64,000 nucleotides of DNA from Corynebacterium choanae (GTDB lineage: Bacteria; Actinomycetota; Actinomycetes; Mycobacteriales; Mycobacteriaceae), in contig NZ_CP033896.1 in the NCBI RefSeq assembly GCF_003813965.1, positions 1,178,001 through 1,242,000 on the forward strand, in the 5' to 3' direction. This document shows, piece by piece, positions 18,152 through 30,160 of the stretch (position 1 is the first letter of the stretch; every line of letters begins with the position of its first letter). The translations under genes and the position numbers were made by a program. A model generated the notes under the pieces. The model saw nothing but the letters and a program-made list of their open reading frames with translations. It did no database searches and was not told where the DNA came from.

Positions 18152-19441
18152 GTGGCATTGACCGCCGACGAAGCTTCCTGGCTGGTGGCACACACCGAAG
18201 AAGTCTGGCAAGCCCGGACCGAGCTTCTGCTCAGCACCACCGATCCGGTAAAACGTGCTGTCACCGCAAAACACCACTTCGGTGAGGCTGGACGAATCGC
18301 CCTAGAATGCCTCGTCGCTGCCGCAAAAGCCGGACCCAAACTCCCACCCCGCATGCTGATGGACGCGGCAAGCGCCCAGCAAGCAACAGATATTCGTCTC
18401 GCCGAATATCGAATGCAACAGCTCGCATCACACGATCCCGATGCAACAGTCGTCGACGTCACCTGCTCTATCGGCACTGAAGTGCGCGCCGCACAACACA
18501 GCGGCTTGACCGCCATCGGTAGCGATCTCGATCCCGCACGGGCACGCCTTGCTCGCGCCAACACTGCCGCACCCATTGTGGTTGCTGATGCGCTTGCACC
18601 CGCGATCAACCTGGCCGAAGTCACCCACATCATCGCCGATCCAGCCCGCCGCGGCAGCAGCGGCCGAATTCACGACCCGGAAGCGTTATCACCCCCGCTG
18701 AGCAAACTCCTCAACACCTACCTTGGCGAGCAAATTTCCCCAAACCCCACGCCACAACGAAACCGCACACCTGCACCATCAACTGGTTCGCGGCAAGTCG
18801 CCAGCCTAGCGCGAACAACACCAACACCAGACCCGGTTGCGTTCGCGGTGAAATGCGCACCCGGATTGGACTATCACGCCATCCCGCTTCATGCCCAAAT
18901 CACCTCCATAGACGGGGCAGTCAAAGAAATATTCCTCGCCACCGACGGCTTTGGTTTCACCGGCCGCCAAGCAGTTGTCCTTAACACAAAAACCCGTCCC
19001 GGGACAGTGACAGCAACCATCGTCGCGGCAAGCGAAACCCCTATTGACGATGCGGCAATCGTCGGCGAGATTGACCAATTCATGATTGAACCCGACGGTG
19101 CGATTGTGCGCGCCGGGGTGGTGCGCGAATGGGCAATGCAGCATGGCTGCCATCTCATTGATCCGCGGATCGCGCATGTGACAGGGCCGGTGTTACCACC
19201 CGGTCAAGCCGGCTATCGAGTGATTGAAACCTGCACGATAAAAACAGTGAAACAGCGACTGCGGGCACTGGATTGCGGATCGGTTGAGATTTTTGTGCGC
19301 GGCGTCAACGTCAGCCCCGACAGCCTACGAAAACAATGGAAGCTTGCCGGAGACACCCCGCTGGCGGTGTTTATTACACGCATTGGCAGTGCGGGGGTGG
19401 CAATTATTTGTACAGCCCGGGAATACGGTGACGCTCCATAA
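18152..19441 (+). CDS. Class I SAM-dependent methyltransferase with THUMP-like domain
   Basis: 429 residues. GTG 18152 was chosen because AGAGGA lies five bases upstream and the protein begins naturally as MALTADEASW; the frame stays open to 18077 but that leader looks non-coding. A Rossmann-type motif (VVDVTCSIGTEV, then GSDLDPARARLARAN) marks the SAM site, and ADPARRGSSGR resembles the catalytic-loop region of RNA methyltransferases. The C-terminal part (TCTIKTVKQRLRALDCGSVEIFVRGVNV) matches the THUMP-like domain of actinobacterial homologues. The target is unknown, most likely RNA. Confidence 0.82.
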   Translation: MALTADEASWLVAHTEEVWQARTELLLSTTDPVKRAVTAKHHFGEAGRIALECLVAAAKAGPKLPPRMLMDAASAQQATDIRLAEYRMQQLASHDPDATVVDVTCSIGTEVRAAQHSGLTAIGSDLDPARARLARANTAAPIVVADALAPAINLAEVTHIIADPARRGSSGRIHDPEALSPPLSKLLNTYLGEQISPNPTPQRNRTPAPSTGSRQVASLARTTPTPDPVAFAVKCAPGLDYHAIPLHAQITSIDGAVKEIFLATDGFGFTGRQAVVLNTKTRPGTVTATIVAASETPIDDAAIVGEIDQFMIEPDGAIVRAGVVREWAMQHGCHLIDPRIAHVTGPVLPPGQAGYRVIETCTIKTVKQRLRALDCGSVEIFVRGVNVSPDSLRKQWKLAGDTPLAVFITRIGSAGVAIICTAREYGDAP

Positions 19442-19846
19442 GTGCTGTTTTTAGGCTCCCTGGCGCCTCGACGTTGCACCCTGCAATATGTGGGGTGGCC
19501 GCGATCAGGCACTGCAGCCTCTTTCCTGCGCTGCTTGAACAGCCGGTGTGGCAGAGTTTTTCAAGCCGTGAAACCTTCCTGTTTGCGCATGCTGCGAGCG
19601 GCAGCGGCTGCAAGCAGTTGCCGCAACCTGATGCGGACCATGTTCGCCCAGTCAGTGAACTGGTAAGGGTGAACTGTGTTGTGGCAAGATTGGGCGGTAA
19701 CCCACTGCACGCCCAGGATGTTGGCGCAGCAGCCCGGGCAAAGGCCGAATCATTGCGTTGTTGACCACACGATTGTCGACAACCTATGAGTGCCTGCCGT
19801 CTCGGGATACAAGACCAATGAACATAAGGATGTGGCCGAAAAACTT
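19442..19846. other. 405-base intergenic region upstream of etfB
   Basis: No gene seen. The last 60 bases contain the short palindrome TTGTCGACAA (19773-19782). The open frame of etfB extends back to a GTG at 19790, which lacks a good ribosome binding site. Confidence 0.45.
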
Positions 19847-20641
19847 ATGCCTTGCATGGTGGTTTTAGTGAAATATGTTCCCGACTCCTGGTCGAAGCGA
19901 ATCCTCACCGAGGACTTCACCTTGGATCGGGAAAACGTCGACGCAGTGATGGACGAAATCAACGAATTTGCCGTTGAGCAGGCACTTCGAATCAAGGAAG
20001 CCCATCCGGAGGAAGGCTGGGAGGTTGTCGCACTCACCGTCGGCCCGGCCGGCAGTGATCAGGCTGTTCGTAAAGCTATCGCCATGGGTGCTGATCGTGG
20101 CGTAGTAGTCACCGATGATGCCATTGCGGGATCAGATGTGTTGGCGACTGCTTGGGCGCTGAATAACGCAATCAACACTATTGACGATGTGCGGCTGGTG
20201 CTCACCGGTGATGCTTCAACCGATGGGAAGATGGGTGCGCTTCCTGCAGTGTTATCAGAATATCGGCAGTGGCCGGCGGTGACCTCGGTGAAGTCGCTGC
20301 AGCTCACCGACGATACTGTGCAAGCCGAACGAATCACCCATGATGGGGTGTGGGAGCTTCAGGCATCGCTGCCGGCTATTGTCAGTGTCTCCGAGCAGGC
20401 TGATAAGGCACGATTCCCGAATTTCAAGGGTCTCATGGCTGCAAAGAAAGCTGATGTGCCCACCTTGAGCGCGGCGGATTGCGGTATTGATCCGGCAACT
20501 GTCGGCCTGGCACATGCCGCCACTGCTGTTACTGCGGCAACTGCCCGGGCGGAACGCTCCCGCGGAACCGTGGTGCACGACAGTGGTGATGGGGCAGCGC
20601 AAATCGTTGCATTCCTGAAAACCGAAGGGTTTATCGACTAA
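19847..20641 (+). CDS. etfB: Electron transfer flavoprotein, beta subunit
   Basis: 264 residues from ATG 19847 (MPCMVVLVKYVPDSW), which matches the usual EtfB start; an upstream GTG at 19832 next to AAGGA is an alternative. EtfB pairs with EtfA to carry electrons from acyl-CoA and other flavin dehydrogenases to the quinone pool. The adenine-nucleotide-binding fold is visible (VVALTVGPAGSDQAVRKAIAMGADRGV, then LTGDASTDGKMGALPAVLSE). The C-terminal arm (FPNFKGLMAAKKADV) is the recognition-loop region typical of the family. etfA follows after an unusually long 326-base gap. Confidence 0.93.
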   Translation: MPCMVVLVKYVPDSWSKRILTEDFTLDRENVDAVMDEINEFAVEQALRIKEAHPEEGWEVVALTVGPAGSDQAVRKAIAMGADRGVVVTDDAIAGSDVLATAWALNNAINTIDDVRLVLTGDASTDGKMGALPAVLSEYRQWPAVTSVKSLQLTDDTVQAERITHDGVWELQASLPAIVSVSEQADKARFPNFKGLMAAKKADVPTLSAADCGIDPATVGLAHAATAVTAATARAERSRGTVVHDSGDGAAQIVAFLKTEGFID

Positions 20642-20967
20642 TCCCAGCAGGCCAACAACACTGTTGGTGAAGTGTTGCTACTCCATCCACCCAGGCAATT
20701 GGATGAGACTGATCCCAAGCGCTAAGTGGCGGTGTTGAGGGTGGCGCGACTGCCCCGTGACGCATTTAGTCACTAGTGGATGGCGTGAAACTAAGCAACG
20801 CTGATTGAAAAAATAATGAGATATCCAGTAATGCTTCCTGCAGCGCCTGCTGCGGACGCTGCCATTGTCAAGGGGAGTGTGGTGCAACGCCAACTTACCC
20901 GGTGCAATGGTGAAATCGGTGCGAAGATATGCTTCGCAGCCCAATTCTTGTGAGGCGAATCAGTTTT
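20642..20967. other. 326-base gap between etfB and etfA
   Basis: No gene seen. A small 6-bp hairpin (CCAACA at 20652-20657 with TGTTGG at 20662-20667) lies just after the etfB stop. An A+T-rich stretch around 20805-20840 could hold a promoter for etfA. Confidence 0.4.
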
Positions 20968-21930
20968 ATGTCTTGTGTGTATGTTGTGCTTCCCCACCAC
21001 CAGGGGCAGCTTGATGCAGTGTCGTTTGAACTTATTGCCGCCGCCCGCCCGTTAGGGGATGTGCATGCTGTTGTGGTGAGCGACAATCATCTTGGGGAGC
21101 AGCTGTTTTCGACCTTGTCGCAGGCAGGGGTAAGCCGCACAATCGATGTGCATTGTCCTGATTATGCAGCCCGGGTGATCCTCCCTGAGGTGGATGCTGT
21201 CAGCCAGCTTGCTGCAGCAACTCCGGGCCCTATTGTTACCGCCGCAACAGTTGACGGCAACGAAATTGCTGGTCGTCTCGCAGCCCGGCTGGGATCGGGT
21301 GTGCTGTGCGATGTTACCGCCATCGGACCTGATGGTACGGCGACGATGAGCATTTTGGGTGACTCGTATCAGGTGTCGGCGGCGGTCGGCGGCGCCTGCC
21401 CGATCTATACTGTGCGCCCTGGTGTGACGGTGATTGATGATGCCGCCACCGACGGTGAGCTAGTAGCTGTTGAGATTGGCGCTCGTGGTGGGTTGGATGT
21501 GGCAGTTACCGGCTTTACTCCCGCCGCCCCGCTTGAGCGTCCTGATCTTACCCAGGCAAAGGTCGTGGTTGCCGGCGGCCGTGGGGTGGGTTCCCGGGAA
21601 GGGTTTACCACGTTGTGTGAGCCTCTTGCCGACGTGTTTGGTGGGGCAGTGGGGGCCACCCGGGATGCTGCCGATGACGACTTTTACGACCGGACCTATC
21701 AGATTGGGCAAACCGGGGTGACCTGTGCACCGGATCTGTATATCGGATTGGGGATCTCTGGGGCTATTCAGCACAAGGCTGGTATGCAAACCTCCCGCAC
21801 CATTGTGGCTATCAACAATGATGAGGAAGCCCCCATTTTTGATATTTGCGATTTTGGTGTGGTCGGTGACGTGCACACTGTTGTGCCACAGCTCATTGAA
21901 CAGTTGCAAGCCGCGAAGGGTACCTCGTAA
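20968..21930 (+). CDS. etfA: Electron transfer flavoprotein, alpha subunit
   Basis: 320 residues from ATG 20968 (MSCVYVVLPHHQGQ), the normal EtfA beginning; the frame is open to 20929 upstream. The C-terminal FAD-binding region is clear: GGRGVGSREGF, then GAVGATR, then GQTGVTCAPDLYIGLGISGAIQHKAGM and a final AINNDEEAPIFDICDFGVVGD. It forms the FAD-carrying heterodimer with EtfB. In corynebacteria and mycobacteria the pair is followed by the cysteine desulfurase gene, as here. Confidence 0.94.
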   Translation: MSCVYVVLPHHQGQLDAVSFELIAAARPLGDVHAVVVSDNHLGEQLFSTLSQAGVSRTIDVHCPDYAARVILPEVDAVSQLAAATPGPIVTAATVDGNEIAGRLAARLGSGVLCDVTAIGPDGTATMSILGDSYQVSAAVGGACPIYTVRPGVTVIDDAATDGELVAVEIGARGGLDVAVTGFTPAAPLERPDLTQAKVVVAGGRGVGSREGFTTLCEPLADVFGGAVGATRDAADDDFYDRTYQIGQTGVTCAPDLYIGLGISGAIQHKAGMQTSRTIVAINNDEEAPIFDICDFGVVGDVHTVVPQLIEQLQAAKGTS

Positions 21931-22099
21931 AAGGGGAAGCCGTCAGGGATTGCTCATCGCTGGTAGGCAGTGGGCAACCATTGTTCCCTGCAACCAGCAC
22001 CCATCTTCAATCAGTCCCCATCTTCGGCGGCGTTGCCCCTCCAACATTTTCCTGGTTTGCAGATGGGGGATGTTTCGTACCGGCACAGTGTAAGGATTC

Positions 22100-23290
22100 A
22101 TGGAACACGCAGCTCACTGGTATTTTGACCATGCCGCCACCTCCCCGCTGCGGGAGGTCGCGAAACAGGCGTGGCTTGCTCATGCTGGCCTACTCAACCC
22201 GGGCGGGCAATATGCGGCTGGGCGGGCGGCTCGAGCGGCACTCGAATCTGCCCGGGAGCAGGTTGCTGCGTTGTTAGGCTGTGCCCCGATCGAAGTGATT
22301 TTCACCAGCTCCGGAACCGAGTCGAACAATATTGCCTTGCGCGGTATAGCGGCAACGGTTGCGGCACAACATGCTGATAGGCCGCCGCACATTGCTTCGG
22401 CGGCGATTGAACATCCTGCAGTAGCTGAAACAGTCAAAGCACTGTGCACCCCTGCGGCCAAGAGCCGCGGCGGGGCGGTGTGCACCCATGTGCCGCTGGT
22501 GGTTGATCCTGACGGGATCGTCCGGGATACCGTTTCAACGAAATCCCCAGTTGATATTGCCACGTTGATGTGGGCAAATAATGAAACCGGCGCTATTCAG
22601 CCGGTGGCCGAATTTGCGGCCGCGGCCGCGGCCGCCGGTGCAGCTGTCCACATTGACGCCACGCAGGCGGTGGGCAAGATTCCTCTTGATTTGGGAAGTC
22701 TGCCGTGGACAACAGTGGCGTTGAGTGCCCACAAATTCGGCGGTCCCCGCGGCGTGGGGGTGTTGTGTGCGAAAAAATCCCCACCTCTTGCCCCGGTGCT
22801 CACCGGCGGCGGCCAGCAGCGGGGGATTCGCCCCGGTACTGTCGATGTGGCTGGGGCGGTTGCCACCGCGGCAGCGTTAGCTGAAGCCGTGGCAGAGATT
22901 CCGACGGTTGAACCACGGGTGCGGGCGCTGCGTGACCGGCTGGCCCGCGGAATTATGGAACAAATCCCGGATACGGTGATCCACACCCCACTCGATGATC
23001 CGCAAGCGGCACTTGCTGGGCATCTGCACCTGTCGTTTCCGGGTGCGGAAGCCGATTCGCTGTTGTTTATCGCCGATATGCGACAGATTGCGGTATCTTC
23101 TGGTTCGGCATGTCACGCCGGGGTAAACCGGCCAAGTGACACCCTGCTTGCGATGGGGGTCAGTGAGCCGGTGGCCCGCAGTGCGATGCGGTTTACCCTC
23201 GGCCATGACACCACTGATCAGGCTGTGGATTATGTGTTGGACAATATTGCGGCAATCGTGGCAACTGCCCGCACCGCCGGTATGGCCTAG
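22100..23290 (+). CDS. Cysteine desulfurase (class V aminotransferase, NifS/IscS type)
   Basis: 396 residues; AAGGA precedes the ATG by three bases. A PLP enzyme that removes sulfur from cysteine as a protein-bound persulfide. The PLP Lys lies in SAHKFGG; the substrate-binding region FTSSGTESNN and the HIDATQAVG motif are present. The catalytic Cys is in SSGSACHAG. The gene sits directly upstream of mnmA, so it most likely supplies sulfur for tRNA 2-thiouridine formation, as proposed for the same gene pair in related actinobacteria. No iron-sulfur scaffold gene is nearby. Confidence 0.92.
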   Translation: MEHAAHWYFDHAATSPLREVAKQAWLAHAGLLNPGGQYAAGRAARAALESAREQVAALLGCAPIEVIFTSSGTESNNIALRGIAATVAAQHADRPPHIASAAIEHPAVAETVKALCTPAAKSRGGAVCTHVPLVVDPDGIVRDTVSTKSPVDIATLMWANNETGAIQPVAEFAAAAAAAGAAVHIDATQAVGKIPLDLGSLPWTTVALSAHKFGGPRGVGVLCAKKSPPLAPVLTGGGQQRGIRPGTVDVAGAVATAAALAEAVAEIPTVEPRVRALRDRLARGIMEQIPDTVIHTPLDDPQAALAGHLHLSFPGAEADSLLFIADMRQIAVSSGSACHAGVNRPSDTLLAMGVSEPVARSAMRFTLGHDTTDQAVDYVLDNIAAIVATARTAGMA

Positions 23291-23643
23291 ATCCATGCTA
23301 AGGTTATCCACCCTGGTGGGATCCCAGCAGCGCTGCCGCTAATCCTTACGATTCTTACGTTGCCGCCGGCTAGCAGCCAGCCACAGACCCAGCAGCTGCG
23401 CGACGGTTAGGGATGCTCAAACATCGGACACTTCTGCGTCTGGAACACCAGCACCGGTGGGGCGCAGCCTAGCAGGTGCAGTTGGCGCAGACACTGACTT
23501 TTACCCAGCTTGGATCGCAGGGCACACAGTGTGGTGCAGCGCAGCGCAGCGCAACCCTGGTGTGACTGCTAGGGTGTTGGCTTTGTGCCACAGTGGTGAT
23601 TACATCTTGGTTTTACAGCACAGCAAAGAGGATAAAGAGAGTT
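23291..23643. other. 353-base gap upstream of mnmA
   Basis: No gene or strong structure seen. The mnmA frame extends back to 23593, but GAGAG just before ATG 23644 and the conserved [10 protein letters not shown] start argue against using it. Confidence 0.4.
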
Positions 23644-24762
23644 ATGCGAGTATTAGCCGCCATGAGCGGGGGCGTAGATTCCGCAGTCGCAGCTGCTCGG
23701 GCTGTTGCTGCCGGTCACGAGGTCACCGGTATTCACCTTGCCCTGTCCAAAGATCCGCAGGCGGTGCGGGAATCCTCCCGGGGTTGCTGCTCTATCGAGG
23801 ATTCGGCCGATGCGCGTCGCGTCTGCGACAAACTCGGCATTCCGTTTTATGTGTGGGATTTCTCCGACCGGTTTGCCAGCGAAGTCATCGACGACTTTGT
23901 CGCCTCTTATCAGATTGGGCAAACCCCGAATCCGTGTTTGCGGTGTAACGAAAAAATCAAATTCCGGGCGCTGCTGCAGCGCGGGGTTGCCCTCGGATTT
24001 GATGCGGTGGCTACCGGCCACTATGCCCGGCTTACCCATGTCGCTGACGGCGGCGATGGCTATTTGCGGCGGGCTGTTGATCCGTTGAAAGACCAATCCT
24101 ATGTGCTGGGGGTGCTCAGTGAAGCAGAAATCTCCCGCTGCATGTTCCCGGTTGGTGACACTGTGAAACCGGAGATCCGCCAGGAAGCCGCCGACCTGGG
24201 GTTCAGCGTGGCAAAGAAACCAGACTCCTACGATATTTGTTTTATCCCCGATGGCGACACCAAAGGGTTTCTCAATCGGACGATCGGTACCCAACCCGGT
24301 GAGATCGTCGACGAGGCCGGCAACCGGTTAAAAACCACCGACGACATGTTCGGCTTTACCATTGGTCAACGCAAAGGCCTTGATCTTCGGCAGCCGGCGG
24401 CGGACGGTAAACCACGCTATGTAACCGGTATTCATCCTGCTAGAAAGCAGGTCGTTGTCGGTCCGCGCGGCCATCTATCAGTGGGCACTATCGTGGCTGA
24501 CCGGTTGAAAAAACTGCATCCCGATATGGCTGGGGAAGTGGACTGTCAAGTGCAGGTTCGTGCCCACGGTGGGATCACGGACTGTACCGCCCGAATCGAT
24601 TGGGACACCGATACCATGGAGCTGCAGCTGCATGAGCCACTCTTGGGGGTTGCCCCCGGACAGGCGGCTGTGCTGTACGCCCCGCAGCCTGATGGTGCCG
24701 ATATTGTGCTGGGGTCGGGAACAATCACCGCCACCCGTCGTTTTCTGCAAAACACCGACTAG
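23644..24762 (+). CDS. mnmA: tRNA-specific 2-thiouridylase
   Basis: 372 residues. It adds sulfur to the wobble uridine of Lys, Glu and Gln tRNAs. The PP-loop SGGVDSAV lies at the N-terminus. The two catalytic Cys are in [12 protein letters not shown] and in [10 protein letters not shown], and FTIGQRKGL marks the central domain. All key residues are present, so it should be active. The sulfur donor is probably the cysteine desulfurase encoded upstream. Confidence 0.95.
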   Translation: MRVLAAMSGGVDSAVAAARAVAAGHEVTGIHLALSKDPQAVRESSRGCCSIEDSADARRVCDKLGIPFYVWDFSDRFASEVIDDFVASYQIGQTPNPCLRCNEKIKFRALLQRGVALGFDAVATGHYARLTHVADGGDGYLRRAVDPLKDQSYVLGVLSEAEISRCMFPVGDTVKPEIRQEAADLGFSVAKKPDSYDICFIPDGDTKGFLNRTIGTQPGEIVDEAGNRLKTTDDMFGFTIGQRKGLDLRQPAADGKPRYVTGIHPARKQVVVGPRGHLSVGTIVADRLKKLHPDMAGEVDCQVQVRAHGGITDCTARIDWDTDTMELQLHEPLLGVAPGQAAVLYAPQPDGADIVLGSGTITATRRFLQNTD

Positions 24763-25081
24763 CGCTGCGCGACACACCCACAGATCGCTCAGGAAGGGCA
24801 CGCGGCGCACAGTGGTGACTGCCTGTGGCGGGCATTCCATCATCCGTGGGGCAAGTTGGCGGCTTTGCCAGCTGTTTGCAGTCAGTGGTTGCCGGGGCAA
24901 CCTTGAGATAGGTTCGGGTTGCCAGAAAAACACAGTAGTTTCACCATCAGCTGTGCTTGAGTGTCTCGTCGCCGCCGCGGAGTATTAGCGAACGCACTCG
25001 GTTGAGCGGTGAAGCATTCTTCTTTCACAGGGTGCCGCCCCAATCAACCCGTGATTTTTTGTTTTCCCAAGGAGTGGCCAC
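24763..25081. other. 319-base gap before the MetE-like gene
   Basis: Nothing recognisable apart from the ribosome binding site AAGGAG at its end. Confidence 0.4.
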
Positions 25082-26266
25082 ATGGAATCTGCTGCCAACT
25101 GCGACCCGGCAGTCACCAACTACACCAGCAGCACTTCACCGCTACCTGGAACATCGTCAAACGATGTGCAGCCTGCCGCAACCTTGGACCGGGACGGGCA
25201 CCCGCAGCGGATCGCCGGCGGCGATGAAACCGCCGCATCCGCGCTCAGAAAACCTTGCGGCTTTTCCTGCGGACTGGTTCCTGGGCGCGACTTTGCGCAA
25301 GCATGCGAAGTCGTATTGCACGAAACAGGAACAATGCCCACCGTGCCGCTGCCCATCGCCCGGCCACGGATCGGCGACGAGATTGGCCGCACCAGTGCGC
25401 AATTGGAAGGTATTGTTCTCGACCCCCAGGTGCGCGCCTGGACTATGCAGGCACGCCCAACGATCGCCAGTCGCCGGACCCAGGACCTGTGGCAGCGTGA
25501 CCTTGATAGTTTGCAGGCGGTAGTCGATGACGCACACCAACCTCCACCACTTATCAATCTAGCTGTCCGCGGCCCGGTGAGTCTGGCAGCAGCAGTCGAA
25601 CTCCCAAACGGCCACCGGGTCATGACCGATCCGCGAGCCACCAGTGACCTTGCCGAATCGCTGATCGTGGGGTTGCATCACACCAGCGCCGAATTAGCTT
25701 CCCGCATTGGGGCGCCGGTTGCAATCCAATTCAACGAACCAGCACTCGGTGCGATTATTGCTGGCACCGTGCAAGGAACCAGCGATTTTGACACAATCGC
25801 CGCCCGTCACCCGGAGCGGATCGCCAGCTTTCTGCAACGCTGCATCAGCCTGCTCAAGCAAGCCCCAGCAATCGCCCAGATCAGTATCAATGCGGTGCAC
25901 AGCCCACCTGAGCCCATTATCGCCGCCGCATTGCAGCCCCACAATGTTGTTCATATTTTGCGTCTGCCCGACACAGATTCCGCCCCGGAACTCCTGGACC
26001 GCTACGCCAACCTCATCGATGTGGGAGCGCAAGTAGCTTGGGCTTTACCACTGCAAGCCTGCGACAATCCCCGGGATACGGCAATCACTATTGCCCGGCT
26101 GGTGCGCAAGCTAGGAGTCAGCGACCAGCGGCAGGCACAAGGATGGTGGTGTACCGACCACAGCGATATTGCCGCACAGCTGTCCAGCCCAGCTGAACTT
26201 GCCCCTATCCTGCACAATGTGGATACCACTGCCGCTATCCTGCTGCGCGACGCCACCGACCTGTGA
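25082..26266 (+). CDS. MetE-like (vitamin B12-independent methionine synthase family) protein, probably without the zinc site
   Basis: 394 residues; AAGGAG lies seven bases before the ATG. The fold resembles the C-terminal barrel of cobalamin-independent methionine synthase/uroporphyrinogen decarboxylase: a P(L/I)ARPRIGDE start to the domain, LAVRGPVSLAAAVEL and VAIQFNEPALGAI. In true MetE the HxC motif that binds zinc follows the Glu strand; here the equivalent strand reads SINAVHSPPEPI, with no Cys. The full-length MetE is about 750 residues, so this is a half-length relative. An equivalent gene sits between mnmA and ligA in mycobacteria. Its substrate is unknown. Confidence 0.7.
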   Translation: MESAANCDPAVTNYTSSTSPLPGTSSNDVQPAATLDRDGHPQRIAGGDETAASALRKPCGFSCGLVPGRDFAQACEVVLHETGTMPTVPLPIARPRIGDEIGRTSAQLEGIVLDPQVRAWTMQARPTIASRRTQDLWQRDLDSLQAVVDDAHQPPPLINLAVRGPVSLAAAVELPNGHRVMTDPRATSDLAESLIVGLHHTSAELASRIGAPVAIQFNEPALGAIIAGTVQGTSDFDTIAARHPERIASFLQRCISLLKQAPAIAQISINAVHSPPEPIIAAALQPHNVVHILRLPDTDSAPELLDRYANLIDVGAQVAWALPLQACDNPRDTAITIARLVRKLGVSDQRQAQGWWCTDHSDIAAQLSSPAELAPILHNVDTTAAILLRDATDL

Positions 26267-26354
26267 CAAGCCACCGCCAGCAGCAAACGCACAAGCCCAA
26301 AAGATGCGGCACCCAACAACCCATACGACTCACCTGATCCTCGGTGGTGCAACC

Positions 26355-27038
26355 TTAGGTAAGCGCGGAATGCAGCGGCCAACCCGTATCAAAATTCGTC
26401 GTATCCTGGCCTTTTGAAGCAAAATATTGTTGTAACTTCGTCACCGACTGCTGATGCCACACAGCCTGGTTGGTCATCAAATCGTCGCTATCGACACCCA
26501 CCAGCTCCTGGGGGAAACATTTCGCCTGCTTCCAGGCGATCCGCGCCGATGCCAACGCGTCAGCGGTAGCCTCATGGGCGTTATCAATCCGCACCCCGTA
26601 GTGCTCACACATCGAAGACAAATTACGGCGCCCCTTCCGGTAGGGGTCTAAGGCTTTATCGATGACAAAGGGATCAACAACCGGGCCTTCCACCACAAAA
26701 TCACCGGAAAGCTTCCGCAGCACGGTGAGATCATACGCTGCGTTAAACACAATAAGCGTCAACCCTGCCTCCCAGCCGGCATAGATTTTCTCAATGGTTT
26801 CCCGCAGCACCGACTCGTGATCCCGCCCATGTTCCCGGGCATATTCGGTGGTAATGCCGTGCACCTCGCTGGCCTGTTCGGGAATCTCTACCCCAGGATC
26901 AGCCAGCATCTCATAGGCTTGCGACGTACCACCGCTGATCGTTACCAGCGCAGAGGTGACAATTCGTGCCTCTAACGGATTGGCGGAAGTAGTTTCCAAA
27001 TCGAAGGACAGCATGGCGCCGGGATCAAAACGGTTCAT
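26355..27038 (-). CDS. DnaQ-like 3'-5' exonuclease (DNA polymerase III epsilon family)
   Basis: 227 residues from the ATG at 27038 (MNRFDPGAMLSFDLETT). The open frame continues 77 codons further upstream, but those residues look non-coding. DEDDh exonuclease motifs are visible: DLET (motif I), NAAYDLTVLR (motif II) and NAHEATADALAS (motif III with the catalytic His and Asp). It lacks further domains, so it may be a free proofreading or RNA/DNA-trimming exonuclease rather than the replicative epsilon subunit. It converges with the MetE-like gene. Confidence 0.88.
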   Translation of the reverse strand: MNRFDPGAMLSFDLETTSANPLEARIVTSALVTISGGTSQAYEMLADPGVEIPEQASEVHGITTEYAREHGRDHESVLRETIEKIYAGWEAGLTLIVFNAAYDLTVLRKLSGDFVVEGPVVDPFVIDKALDPYRKGRRNLSSMCEHYGVRIDNAHEATADALASARIAWKQAKCFPQELVGVDSDDLMTNQAVWHQQSVTKLQQYFASKGQDTTNFDTGWPLHSALT

Positions 27039-29433
<2,395 letters not shown>

Positions 29434-29497
29434 CGGCGGGGCACCTGCGACACTATCGAAGTAGCGTTGTCCCCGCAGGCGATGCTACAGCGACGTG

Positions 29498-30160
29498 TTA
29501 GGTCAAAATCGACCCGATAATCACGCCCAAGTCGCCCAGGTGCTGCACCTCCGATTCGAGAAATTCCGGACCTCCCGGGCGCCCAATCACCAGCACCAGG
29601 GAGGTACCCACGATTGGAGTCGCTGCCAACGTCGAATCAAGCAACGTCCACCGGTGCGGAATCCACGATTCGGTTTCCGGATCGATAACACGTGGAGCGT
29701 CAATGACCACAGCGGGATGCGTGTCATCATCACTTGGCGCCGCCTGAGAGGCCGCAACCCGGGTCATATGCGGCTGCATATCCAGCACAATGCCCCACCC
29801 AGAAGTCATAGAACGCGGAATGACCTCCACCAATTCTTCCATGGCGCGCCGGGGATTCTGACGATGCTGAGCCACCGTAGACAGCATCTGAATCTGGCCG
29901 CGGCGATCAACTGTCCCAGAAAACGGCCGGAGTGAATCGACTTCAACCCCGGGTACTTCCCGAGTAGCGGTGATAATAGTATCCGGCAGAGCCCCCTTCG
30001 GCAGGGTGACAACAATATCGTCGACTGCCCGACCATCAACTGCGGAACTCACCACATCGACGGACTGAATATTCGCATCAACCAGCCCTAACGAGTCAGC
30101 AAGCTGCCCCAAACTGCCCGGGGTATCCGGCAGCAGTACGCGGATAAGATACGACATCAT
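29498..30160 (-). CDS. ACT-domain amino acid-binding protein
   Basis: 220 residues from the ATG at 30160; GCGAGG lies six bases upstream of it, whereas the first ATG (30166) abuts that site. The N-terminus is a clear ACT domain (LIRVLLPDTPGSLGQLADSLGLVDANIQSV). The remaining 140 residues have no motif that can be named. A protein of this kind sits between ligA and gatC in M. tuberculosis (Rv3013). It probably senses an amino acid; which one and what it controls are unknown. Confidence 0.82.
   Translation of the reverse strand: MMSYLIRVLLPDTPGSLGQLADSLGLVDANIQSVDVVSSAVDGRAVDDIVVTLPKGALPDTIITATREVPGVEVDSLRPFSGTVDRRGQIQMLSTVAQHRQNPRRAMEELVEVIPRSMTSGWGIVLDMQPHMTRVAASQAAPSDDDTHPAVVIDAPRVIDPETESWIPHRWTLLDSTLAATPIVGTSLVLVIGRPGGPEFLESEVQHLGDLGVIIGSILT

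Noticed and set aside
26354..26363. TTAGGTAAG resembling half of a DtxR (iron) box
   Set aside because: Only a half-site, lying at the end of the exonuclease gene and not in a promoter.
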